A DNA stretch of 64,000 nucleotides, taken from Solenopsis invicta. Lineage: Eukaryota; Arthropoda; Insecta; Hymenoptera; Formicidae. Below are positions 49,197-62,222 of the stretch, piece by piece; within the stretch, counting starts at the first letter, position 1, and every line of letters starts with the position of its first letter. The translations under genes and the position numbers were made by a program. The DNA lies in the NCBI RefSeq assembly GCF_016802725.1, contig NC_052667.1, positions 6,972,501-7,036,500 of the forward strand, written 5' to 3'. Below the pieces are notes generated by a model that worked only from the letters and a program-made list of their open reading frames with translations, searched no databases and was not told the origin of the DNA.

Positions 49197-50076
49197 TAAT
49201 GTAACATGTCTAATGTATGTATATATCGATGATAGTATCGTGCAACAGTTTTTTTTTTTTAATTATTAAAACTGCATATGCATGTCAAAGAATATACGGA
49301 AATGAAAGTAGATGAAAAAAAAATAAATACACATTTTCCTCTTTAAAATTGTTCTTGGCTCTGTTCTCCTCCACGATCTTCGAATTTGCATAGGAGCTTT
49401 GGGAAGCGCAGCGAGATCTCTTGCGATAATTGTATCGTAACGATCACGAGTTTATCTTAATTCCTAGAATATTTAATAATATGGGAGATTGTGTATTCTA
49501 TTCAATTGAGTATTCTAAATTATTAATGCCAATTTCATGCAAGAAAATCTGCCTGCCTGCAGAATCTTGAAAAACTTGAACAGCATGAGGAAGTTTCCAG
49601 TAAACACATTATCTTTCAGACCTAGTCTTAAAGGCTATACGGTCCACTTGACGCTACAATGCTTCGTAACACTTTTTGATCGGTTAATTTGTAAAATTCT
49701 TTGTTCCGATTGTTTCGATAAAATCAAACGGTTTATCGAAGCACTTGTAGCGTCAATTGGACCGCAGCCAAGACATCTTCTTAAAGACTTCTGTTGAACT
49801 TTGTTTTAAAAACAACTTTTTAAAAACGACTTTTAAATGTCTTTTTTATGACGTTTTTGAGACATTGTCTGAAAGATGATGTCTACTCCTACAGAGAGGA
49901 ATCCGAGAGCAGCCAGGTCGGCTTTTTTTTGCGTAACGCTCGAAACTCCAATTTCCCAGGCGAAAATGGATGAGGTTTACTGCGCGAGCAGTTTCAATAC
50001 GGTAAAAAGGTTTTCATACAAATTATATATTAAATATGTTTATATATATTAAAATATATATAATAATTAAGGAATT

Positions 50077-50676
50077 TCAAAGAAGACACTCTTCTTTAAT
50101 CAATTTGAATGTATTTCGATATTTCATGATTACAGCCTTTATTACTCTGTATAAACATTTTTTTACAGACGATTTATGTATTCCCATTGCATTGCCAATA
50201 ACTCTATATTCTGCAGTAGATGCTAATTTATATAAGGCCACAGCTACTTGTTTTTCTACAGATATAGGTTCCCTTGGCATTAAAAATTGTGGTTCTGGTT
50301 CTAATTCATCTCTGAGCATATCACATAATTCTATAAAACTCTCCTTAGACATACGAAAACTTTCAATCCATTCTTTTTCAGTATAATGACAATTCACAAT
50401 CCTTTTCCAAAAATCTGAACTTCTCTCAAGTTGCCAAATCCTTCGATATCGTATACCTTCTGCAATTAATTCTATTTGTTTTAGACTATTAATTTGTTTC
50501 CACCTTAATAACAACTCTGTTCTTTCTTGAAAACATAACCTTTTAAGCGTTGCCTTCAATGCACGTCGTCTACGGGAAAACAATCGTCGTAATTGTTTTT
50601 TCCGACAATCTTGTTGAAGTCTATTTATTGCAAATAATGCAATAAATAAGGATGTAACCTCTTGTATATTATTCAT
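50077..50676 (-). CDS. Harbinger-like transposase N-terminal ORF, unit 3
   Basis: Third identical frame. Preservation across units reflects duplication recency and is not independent evidence of selection. Confidence 0.63.
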   Translation of the reverse strand: MNNIQEVTSLFIALFAINRLQQDCRKKQLRRLFSRRRRALKATLKRLCFQERTELLLRWKQINSLKQIELIAEGIRYRRIWQLERSSDFWKRIVNCHYTEKEWIESFRMSKESFIELCDMLRDELEPEPQFLMPREPISVEKQVAVALYKLASTAEYRVIGNAMGIHKSSVKKCLYRVIKAVIMKYRNTFKLIKEECLL

Positions 50677-51353
50677 TGTTTACAATTTAACCTTTATATA
50701 AAATTATTCTTTCTATTGGAACTAAAACAATTGTTAGCAGAAAGATACCATATTATTTGATGCGTATTTTATTGGATTCTTAATGGTTCGTATTATTCAC
50801 TTGATATTGTTCGGTGTAAACACATGCAGATTTCATACTTGATGCGTATTAATTTGATTCGCGTATTAAAATTGCGTTCGGTGTAAACAAGGTCAGTGTT
50901 CAATGAGTTTAAAAAGTGAGACGTAAACCATCCAACAGCTGAATATTCGGCAACTTGTCAATTTTGGTTAGTTGGAAATTTATAATAAACTTTAGTTTTT
51001 AGAGTAGCACAATAAATACGTTTAAAGAATTAATGCGTTTAAATAAATAATTATCCAAAGATCGTTTAACTCGTGTGTAAATTTTTAACTTGTCACAATA
51101 ATAATTTTATATAAACTTTTCAAAATTTTCCATTTTTAGTTTTAATGTGATTTATTGTGCTACATATATGTATATAAGGATAGGAATAAATAAATCATAT
51201 ATAAACTTTATTAATAAAATTACATATATTATTTTATCTTGTATATATTATTATATATTTTATCTCTCAATCGCCTTGTAGAGCGAGAGAACATGAACAA
51301 TTTGTCCTCGTTATTACGAGTAGAATGACGCATCTATTATTAATTAATAAAAT

Positions 51354-52377
51354 TTATTTTTTTGAGAGCGATCTAATTCTATCGCTGGCTCGTCGCACCC
51401 ATTCTTTCATATATCCTTCCACTTCGGCCATTGTCGTATTTATTGAAATCATAATTGCTTCTAGAAAAAGATGATAAAATAATGGAACGGTTAAATGCGA
51501 AATGAATAAAACAAATAAAAAGTATATTGTGTAAATATGAATAAAGTAAATGAATATATGTACCGATAATAACGTCTGAAATTTTAGTTTTCTTTAATGC
51601 TAATCTGTTTTTTTGACCTGTCCACGTATAAATTTGGGCCAATTCATCTGTAATTGTTTGAGACATGACATTTCGCACTGTCTTACTGACAGTATCTCCG
51701 CCAATATTTGACATTTTTTTTACCTATAATACAATAAATATATTTTGAATATTAAAAAAAAACAAAGATATATATTTCTTATAGTGTGCTTTGAAGCTGG
51801 ATTTTCCAATTTAGCTTTTTATATAATACTAAAATTTATAAAAGAAGAATGCCTAATTATTCAATTATGAAACATAAATTACAATAGTTAAAATAACTAA
51901 AAGATCATACTAGTTTTGCTTTTATTATTATAGTTTTGTTATATTTTTATATTATTGTAATTTTGTTTTATATTTCATATATTTTAGTGATATTTTATGT
52001 TGATATATCTTTATAAAAGATTTAAATTTATAAATTATAATAGACTTACGAATTGTCGTTGAACGTCATTCTGCATCAATTGCTCGTTGAAATGATTCAA
52101 TTCCTGTATTGTAGTAAGAGGAAAATCTGGTAACAAGTTATTGTTATTTTGTTCGACTGGATCGGCTTTATCACCTCCTTTATTTTCCAGCAGATTAATG
52201 ATGCCGTTGAGCTTATGCTTTATTTTTGCATTTATTTGTAAAAATTTTAGTCGGCATGCATCTGAAGGACAAAATAATTTCTTTATTAATAAACAGAACG
52301 CAATTCTATAATATAAAAATAGCAGTGAAGTAAAAGCAATAGAACTTACCACATGAGGCACAAATGTAATAAAAGAT
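51354..52377 (-). CDS. DUF4806-domain gene, 3' exons, unit 3
   Basis: Exons 52377-52350, 52261-52050, 51723-51564 and 51460-51354, identical to the other copies. The expected fourth copy would begin beyond the right edge of the window. Confidence 0.66.
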
Positions 52378-54331
52378 CTGTAACATATATAAATTCACAG
52401 TAAAAAAAATACAAATAAATAGATATAAAAATATATTAATCTTTTATAAAATCTGTTTGCGCAATCAATTTCTAAAAACTATTTGGGCAAAACTATAACG
52501 TTGACGAATTATTTTATGTTTAACAACTATATTTGCAAAATTAAATTTAGAAATTGTTCAATAATTGAAAAAAATATATTTTAATTACATTATACATATT
52601 TATATTGTATTATATATACTTTTTTATAAAATAATATAGAAAAACATAATAAAGATTAATGATTCTAATGTATAACAAGTAAAAAATAAAAAAAGAAGCA
52701 AAAAAGTATAGTAAACAGAGTACAATTAAAATGAGTTTCTATATTTATAAATTTATAATTATACAAAGATAAAAGTTGAGATTAAAATTAAATTACGTTT
52801 TGCAAGTATTGTGCAATGTACTTTTCTTTTAAAAAAACATGATAAAGGAAATAATTAAATATATGATAAAGAAAAAAATTACCTTACCTTAAAGATTGTA
52901 CTTTCCGTATAACAGAAAATAGAAGAGTCAATAAATGTGAGCGTATAAGATATAAGTCCTTCGCATCCAACCAGAAATAGAGTATAAATGTAAGCGCAGA
53001 TGATATAATACAAGTCTTTCGCATCCAATCGAAACAATACCATGAGGCACAAATGTGATAAAAGATCTGTAACATATATAAATTCACAGTAAAAGAAATA
53101 CAAATAAATAGATATAAAAATATATTAATCTTTTATAAAATCTGTTTGCGCAATCAATTTCTAAAAACTATTTGGGCAAAACTATAACGTTGACGAATTA
53201 TTTATGTATAACAAGTATATTTGCAAAATTAAATTGAGAAATTGTTTGATAATTGAAGAAAGCATTTTCAATTACATTATACATATTTATATTGTAACCA
53301 GAAAATCAGTAAAAACAAAATGAACCGATTGCAATTGAAAAAGAGTATAAGAAACTTTATACTATAAATCTTAACTTCTTAATATTGGTATCTTTTATAT
53401 AATGTTATGTTTTACTGTCCCGGGGTCGATTGTGTATTTTTGAAGAAGAGTGAAAATGTAAAAAATGAGCAGTATTGATTGGTGATATCGTTAGATCTAA
53501 GAGTCTATACCATGCAATCAGTGCTCCACTTTTCACATTTTCACTCCTTCAAAAATACACAATCGACCCCCTGAAAGAGTAATCCTTTAATTCCTTTAAT
53601 TTTTAAGTAATTAATAAAACATTACATATAATTACATCTTTACTCGAACACGACCACGTTTCTTGAACATAACCTCTGTGATTTTAGGTCTTAAAAGATA
53701 CTCGCGAAAGGCTCTCGTGCTTAGTGGCTAAATCTAGTACGAAAAATCGTAGCGTGTACCATCGACTTTACTCTTAAAATAAATGATTTTTATCATACGT
53801 ACCTCGTAGATACCGAAGCACATGGAAGCACATGGAAGCAGGAAGAACAGAACACAATTAAGTGTTACACAGCGACCGGCGGAGAGAGAGGCCCGGGAGA
53901 GCTGCGCAGCAGATCGCAGCGCAGCTCTGTTGCTACGCTACGAGCGAATTAAAACTAAAATTTCTTTTTATGTTAATTGTCTCTTCGGCAAGATAAAATC
54001 TCTATCATTTATATCTTTTCGCTTTGTCGAAAAGATATAAATAACTTAAAAGAGTATAAGATCTTTTGTCGTAAAGAGATCAGAGTTTTTGTCGACTTTG
54101 AGTCATATTTCAGTCGACTATTTATTAACCATTTGTCGACTTTCAAAAATCGACAAATAGTCACCAAATAGTCAATTGCTGTCGAGTTATAGTCGACTGT
54201 TGAAAGTCGCCTTTAAGTCAACTGAGAAAAGTCGGCCTACCAGTCGACTAACAGTCACGCGTGTTGTGTGGGATCCCATCAATAACTTTCAATATTACTT
54301 TAGTATTTCGTCATTATATATACTAAGAGCA

Positions 54332-57300
54332 ATGTTGTTCATTATTGTGGCACTAATTGCGATTCTTGCGTGTATAATAATAAATTACTTTATTCGAAAA
54401 TTCTTTTCGTTTGAAGCACTGAACAAATTACCAGGTCCAGTCCGACTGCCACTTGTCGGTACTTCGTACATCTTTTTGCAACAAAAATCGCAAGGTATAT
54501 ATTTATATTGTTCTTATTTTAATGTTATAGAAACATAACATCATATTTATCAAATTTTAATTTAATAAACGTAAAGAAACAAATCAAAATGTAATAGAAT
54601 ATGTAACATATGTTACAATATGTAACATCAACGTAAATTGACTTGAAACTCGGTTTAAGTTTCTATTTTTTTTCTAGTTCTAAGAGTTAGAAAAAAATAG
54701 AAAGTAAATTAAACCGAGATTCAAGTTAAGCTATGTTGAAACTTTTTAAAACTATCTATCTAAATGTAATCCAAACAATACAATAAATAGAAAATCATTT
54801 TATGAAAATATTTTATTTACAATATAAAATTTCTAACATCTCAAAACTTTTTAGATTTTCTAGATATTATCATGCTGATCTGTAAGAAGTATTCTTCTCC
54901 ATTTCAATTTTGGATGGGTCCTCAACTAATCATCGTCATATATGAACCAAATGAAGTACAGGTAAAGAAATAACATTTATAATATTTTATTATATATATG
55001 TATTTTGATGAAAAATTTCTCTGAAATTTTTGTTGCACTTTTTCTGTATATTTCTCCAAAGTTTGTTTAAAAATAGAATCCATTTACGTAAAAATTGCGG
55101 AGAAATATGTGGTGAAATTGTACAGAAATTAGCAAATAAACTTTTAAGAAAGGTTTGGAGAAATAACCATAAAACTTTTCTGAATTTTCTGAATTTTTTT
55201 CCACGTTTTACAACATTTTTCAGTAAAATTTTAACAAAATTTTAATATAATTTTAGTATAACTTTAGCATAATTTTAGAGTGAAAATATTTGGAAAATAT
55301 TTAATTTAATTAAACTTTAATGGAACTGTTAAAATTGTTTTACTCTCTTTTAATTTGAAGTCCAATTTTGGGGACTCTCTTTCAAAAAATCTTTTAATAA
55401 AATGGAATTTTTTGTAATGTCTGCAAGCGTTACAATTAAGCGTTAAGTGGAACGCAAATAACTTTTATCTGGAACTTCATTCCAATAAACTTGCAATTAA
55501 AATATCTCACAGGGACCTGTGATAACCTATAATAAAAAATCTAAATCACTTTTTTAGATAATCGCGATATAGTATATCGAGCAAACTAATTTGTTGCATG
55601 TGTCCTTACATATTTCTTGTCGTATATTTGATAGCACCAAAATAGAACACAAATGCAGCAATATGACTATTTATATATGCAACAAATTGATGAAATTTCA
55701 ACAATATTAGTACGATATGTTGTCAACAATATAATAGTAATATACAGACTTTTTAAAAATAACTTTCCGTATACTTTTTAAAATTAACTCAATATCTTTT
55801 AAAATTTTAACGTCTTTTAAATAATGATTTAAATGATTTACAAAAATTTTCTTTTATTTCTTAAAAAAATGTTTGCACAATAGTTGAAAATACACATTCA
55901 CGTCTATTCTATGAATGTTATGACCGAACTATCAAACTACTGTATATGCTCGATGTCTTATAAGGACTTAACATTATAAATGGCACACAAATCTTCTTGA
56001 CCGTATTTATTTAAATTAAAAAGGTCTTATTTGGAATACAATTTGTCTCACTATTCTCTATATTTTAATATATATAGACATATTTTATATACAATATAAT
56101 CATATAATTATACATAATTATATATTTTAATACATATGGACGTATTTAATATATAATAATATATGTATAATTATAAATAATTTTATATAAGTAATTTTTC
56201 CTTGGCCCTTGAGAAGGCAAAAAAAACTTTTTAATACGACAATTTTTTACAGAGTTATGCTCATTTGAAGTTTATAGAAGTTTATTAAATTTTGATATAA
56301 AATTACTAGTTGCGATAATTTTGTTGACGAATGTATATTATAAAAAGCCATTAATAAATATGTGATGTTTACAGACTGTTTTAAAAAGCCGTCTCTGTTT
56401 GGATAAAAGTATGGTGTATAAGGTTTTAGAACCAATATTTGGCTCAGGAATAGCGTCAGCCCCTGGTAAGATATATTTAAAGAAAGATAAACATTTATTT
56501 AGTTGTAGAACTCCTTTGTAATTACTATAGCATAACATAAAGAATGCAACATATATAATAGCATAGATTTATTAATTTTATTCTATAAACTAATATTATA
56601 AGTCTCACAACAAGCAGCCTATTTTACTAATATTCTTCTTATTATTGTACAACTCTTATTATTTTCCATCTATTTTTTTACTCTTTGGTAATATTTAATT
56701 TAGCACACATATGGACTGGACATCGAAAAATGATAGCTCCAATTTTCAAAACAGTCAATTTGAGAAAATTTGTTGATATATTTGTTGAAGAAGCTTCAAT
56801 GTTAACTGAAGAATTAGAAAAAGTTGAGCATAATGAAAATGAAATTTTCTTTCTTAAACCTCTAGAAAAATGTGCTCTTAAAATTGCATGTGGTAAGGCA
56901 ATACAAATTTTATATTTTTAAGTAGAAGATAAATTACGTATATGATGAATTACTGTGAATTATTGATAATCAAAGTATTGGCAACTATTGGCAGTCTAAT
57001 TTAAAATACTTGGAATATATAAATTATATAGAGAATTATTTTTAATTTTACTTTAATTCTTAAGTAGTCTACTTATTATTATAACATTTCATTAAAAATA
57101 AAACTTCAATCTTTTAATTTAAAAAAATGCTTAAATTCTGCAAGTCTCGATTTTTATTTGAGCGACATTTATTCTTACTAAAAAAAATGTCAGAAAAGAC
57201 AGTTACAAAAATGAGTAATTTTAACTTAAAATTAACAGACTATGTGTTATCATTGAAATTATTTTATTTAATAATATAAACTTGAAAATAAATAAAAAAA

Positions 57301-60300
57301 AGCAAATTATTAAGTATATTATTAAGTAAATTATGCATAGTTACAATATAGTTATTCAGATCGAATAAAGTCGCTTATCATGAAATGTCGTTTTCTAAAA
57401 GATTTATGGAAAATATATTTAAGTTTTATCACTAAAAGTTAGCAATTGTTAATAGCAATACTTTGTTGTATGTAAAATAAGAAATAGGGTTAAAATTTAG
57501 TACTCTATACTACATAATAATTATCAATATCAATTAATGTAAAGTATCAACTAATATTTATTTATCTGTTTCTATATCATATTTTTTCTTATTTGGAATT
57601 ACTTTGTTTATGCTTTATTTATGCATAGTATATAAAATAACAATTAAAGACTACATATTAACTTGAAAGTTTCCATTTCATATATTGCTATGTACAGGCA
57701 CTATGATTGGTATCAAGGTAGAAGAAAATATACTTGATAAAACTGTGGAGGCATTTGAAAGGTATATAATTTTCTTATAATTGTCGAGTCTTCTAATATA
57801 AATTTAATATAAATATATAATAAAATATCTATTTAAATACAATATTTTCTTAAAATATTTTATTTTCATTAACACCAAGAAAACTTCTGAAAAAATGTTA
57901 ATCTTAACCCAGTCGGCACACAGATTCAAAAAGAATTAAAAAAGAATTCAAACTTAGAGTTTGAATTTTTTTTTAATTCTTTTTGAATCTGTGTGCCGAC
58001 TGGGAAGTTAATTTTGTAAAATTCAAAAAGAAAATGAACTGTTTACTGAGATCGCAGTTTTTGATGTATAAGAATTATCTGTATTTAAGACTTGAGAATA
58101 TATATACATATACTATATAAGTTTGACCCTAATCTGAATCTTCATCAAAATTAAGATAAATTTAATGGCAATCGAATAAAACCTGATCTGATCTTTCTTC
58201 CACACAACAGTTAAAATATCCAAAGATTGTTAAGAAGTCACAAAACGTTGTTTCTTATTATTGCCAAAATTTAAAGTAGTTTATTGTTAAAATTCTAATA
58301 AACAGATCGTAGAAAAATATATCTAGTGTCGTGGAATATCATAAATATTTTGTGTATAAATATAAATATTTTGCATTGATTTCTAAAAGCATCTGTTAAA
58401 ATTACTTCGTGCACTCTATTTAGATATTGTAGATTACTGAGCATTAGTGTTTGCTGCATTTTTATAAAAACTAAATTTCTATTTTGCAGGTAGCAGAAAT
58501 TTTTGTAGATCTATATCTCTACGTAATTTTGAAAAATATATATTACATATTAATTTTTTAACTTTAATCTAATTGAAAGGCATTGCATGTGAATTTTAAA
58601 TAATATTATTGAATTTAATGTGTGTATAAATTCGGCAAATAAAGTATTATAGGTGAGCTGTGGTTGTGGAGTATGATCATCCGCTTGTGCATCTCTCTTG
58701 CGATTTTGCACTTAATCTTATTGTAAACATTGTATATTGTTTTTTAGAAATTACAAATTATTTAAAAAACAGGGTTTTTAATAAGTTTTAAGTTTTATTA
58801 AAAAAATTTTTTAAGCCAAAAAAATTATTTAAAAAAATTTTTAATAAAATATATTTTATAAAATATTTGTAAACCTTTGTTTTGCAGTACTTATTTGTAT
58901 ATAAAATTTCTAAAAGATTATTAATTAATACTTTTTTTTATAAATAAAAGTGGAATAATGTCTTTCATGACATTTATATTCAAGTAAACAAATTTGCCTA
59001 ATTTTAAAAAGTTTTATTTGAAAATTTACTGCATATAATGATAGATTTTAGAAATATTTCTGTTGCAACATTTCATACCTTGCAGAATCCTTTCTAAAAG
59101 TGTTGCACATGAAATGCAAAGTTCAAATTTTCTTTGAAAACTCTTTGTAACAATCAGTGCTCTATGAATATTCATGGTGATAATTCATATATAAAAGTTT
59201 ATTTTTCATAACACCTTTCAGAATGAAAGAAATTATAAGAGCTAGATTTCGGAACCCATTTTTGATTCCTGATTTTATATTTAATCTTACATCTATGGGA
59301 AAGATGCAGCGAGAGATATTAATCTTTGTTCAATCTTTTATTGATAAGGTATACATATTTATTAATATTTCATGTTATTTTCTTCACTATATAATCTTTA
59401 TTATTATATAGATGATTCAGCAATGGGCAAATGAATCAAATACAACAAACGTTAATGATAGCAAAGCTCGTAAGTTTATCAATATTTTATTCTTGTGCCT
59501 TGTAGTATTGTATAATGCTTCCAATGTAGATTAAAAATAATAAATTGAGAATTGTATTTAAAATACTTGTATTTTCTCTTTTTTATTTCTCTTTTATCTT
59601 TAACAATATATATTTTATTTGTTCAAAATTTATTTTTACCATAAACTTTTAAAATAATATACATAAAGATTATCACTATAAATATATTGATAAGTAATTT
59701 ATACAAACCTTTTTTTTTATATAACATTATAGATAAAAGACTTGTGGACATTTTAATGAATTCAACTGATAAAGAATTCATAGAAAAGGACATTTTCTAC
59801 AATTTGTTTACGATGTTAGTAACGGTATGTAGAATACGTACTCTTTAAATTTTTTAAAATTAAATGTCATTCAAAAATTATACGGACACAATTTTCACTC
59901 TGGTACTGCAGTGACAAAATTTACGAGATTTAAAAAGTATGTAACTATTTTCAAACTAATTATAAGATATTATTTTTATTTTTTATAGGCCAGTGACACC
60001 ACTGCTGTTACGATGTACTTTGTGATCTTTATGTTAGCAAACTTCCCAGAAATACAGGTACGTATGCAATAGTATTGTTGCCCTCAGGTTGAGTCGGTTC
60101 TAAAACATTGTATTCATAATGCTAAAATCGGTGCAAAATTTCAAAAAAAGAGAGAATTCACCAATCGCATTTGTACAATTTAACCAACTAATTAATACGA
60201 CTGATTAATTCCAATAATTAGTCTAAAAGTTAAAAGTTAATTAAAAAGTAAAAAGTTAGTAATCTTAATCTGTTATCTTAACTTAGTTAATTTTAAATTA

Positions 60301-62222
60301 TTTAATTTTTAACTTTAATTAGTTATTTTTAAAATACAAACTTTAATTTATTAAATTAAATAAATTTAATTTAATTTATTAAATTAATTTTTAACTAAAA
60401 AGTTAAAAATTTATATATGTAAAAGAAAAAAATTACAGAAAAAAACACATTTTCAAATAAAAAACAATATGTCTTTGTTATTTTATATAAACGTAATTTA
60501 AAAATAAAATATCTGGTAAAACTTTTTTTACCGATAATTATACATATATCGTTACACTTATGCATATAATTATGTAATATTAATTATATGTCCACATATA
60601 TAATTATATATAATAATTGTATATATTTTATATAAAGATCATACATAACTATAAATGTATAATTATACATACAGGGTGATTATTAATGAATGTCCCCACT
60701 TTTTACCATTAGAGCACGCATTTGTAATTTCTAATATAATAATATGTGTGAAATACGTATCCGTCGGTAAATCATGCTCCTATGATAAAAAGTGGGGACA
60801 TTCATTAATAATCACTTGTATATAACTATACATATATAATTATGTATACATATATGTACAATTTTTTACGGGGTATTAAATTTCTTTGATAATCCATATT
60901 ATAATTGCTTTGAGTAATTTAACGTTAAAAATTACAACTGTCTAATTTAATATAAATGATATGCTTTTCACAATAAACTTTTAATTTAACTTAATTTAAT
61001 GTAACTTTTAATTGAATTAGTTTTTTTGTGCATATAACTTTAAACATAACTAAATTAATTTTATAAGCCATTAACTTAATTTTCCTCAAAATTATGATGT
61101 GATTGGCCGTCTTTGGCCGTCGGATTTGTTTTTAGCAATCAAAAATTCATCGGAAAAAGCTTTATTACATTTCAAAAAAATGTTAAACTATGTTTTAAAA
61201 GAGAAGAAAATTTTAATATAAGTTAATAAAAAATGTATTGTATTATTATGTACATATTTACTTTATTTAACTTTATAATAGGAAAAAGTATACAAAGAGT
61301 TGTTGGAAATTTATGGTACACAAACTCCAAAGGCAGCACCGGTTAAATATGAGGATCTACAACATATGAACTATTTGGAACGTGTTATTAAGGAAACTTT
61401 GAGAATTTTTCCTACTGTTCCTATTATCGCACGACAAGTGACGGAAGACTTCAAAATAGGTTTACTAATTTTTATAAATGAGCATATATTAATTGTTAAT
61501 TTTTCTTGAAATTTATTAATTTGTCATAATAAAACATGAACAAATTAAGATTCAAAAATCCTAATTTGTTCATATTTTATTACGACAAAAATTTCAAAAA
61601 AGGTTAACAATAAATACATATTTTCATAGAAATTTATTTATTTTAATTAATATACTGGTATTGATTCTATTATTCTAATAATATGACTATCAGAATATTA
61701 ATTTTTATTTTATCTTAATTTTATTTTAATAAGAAGATTGCTACGTTTCTATCATACTTTTCTTTGCAAAGTTTATATCTGGATATTATTTTTAAAAATG
61801 TTTTAGGAGATATTGTTTTACCAAAACATACTGATATTCTCATCCCATTTATTCAAATGCATCGAAATAAAAAGTATTGGCCGAATCCATTGGTGTTCGA
61901 TCCGGATAGATTTCTTCCGGAAAATATAAAAAATTATCATTTGTTTTATTTTACTCCTTTTAGCGACGGGCCAAGAAATTGCATAGGTAAACATAAATAA
62001 ATTATTATGTATTATAATAAAATTGATTTACATATAATTGAAAAACTTGCAGGTATGAGATATGGAATGATGTCTATGAAAGCTATTCTAGCGACGTTGA
62101 TACGAAGTTTCATATTTAAAGTAAATGAAACCATTGAAATAGATAAAATAAAATTAAATATGGACATCGTGTTATCGACTTTAGAACCTGTAAAAATTAA
62201 ATTAAAAAAACGAAATCCCTAA
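54332..62222 (+). CDS. Cytochrome P450, CYP4 clan, complete copy (array copy 4)
   Basis: Third complete gene: exon 1 54332-54494, exon 2 54855-54961, exon 3 56375-56465, exon 4 56704-56892, I-helix exon 59989-60057, ExxR exon 61282-61459, haem exon 61807-61986, last exon 62053-62222. The reading frame and all splice sites are intact and the protein appears identical to the other complete copies. It is followed by another Harbinger-like ORF, showing that the array goes on. Confidence 0.93.

Larger units (their letters stand above)
43333..56358 (+). repeat. Tandem array unit 3 (13026 bp)
   Basis: Same content and order as unit 2. No difference from unit 2 was noticed on visual comparison, including low-complexity intron tracts where independent copies would normally vary in length. 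Confidence 0.95.
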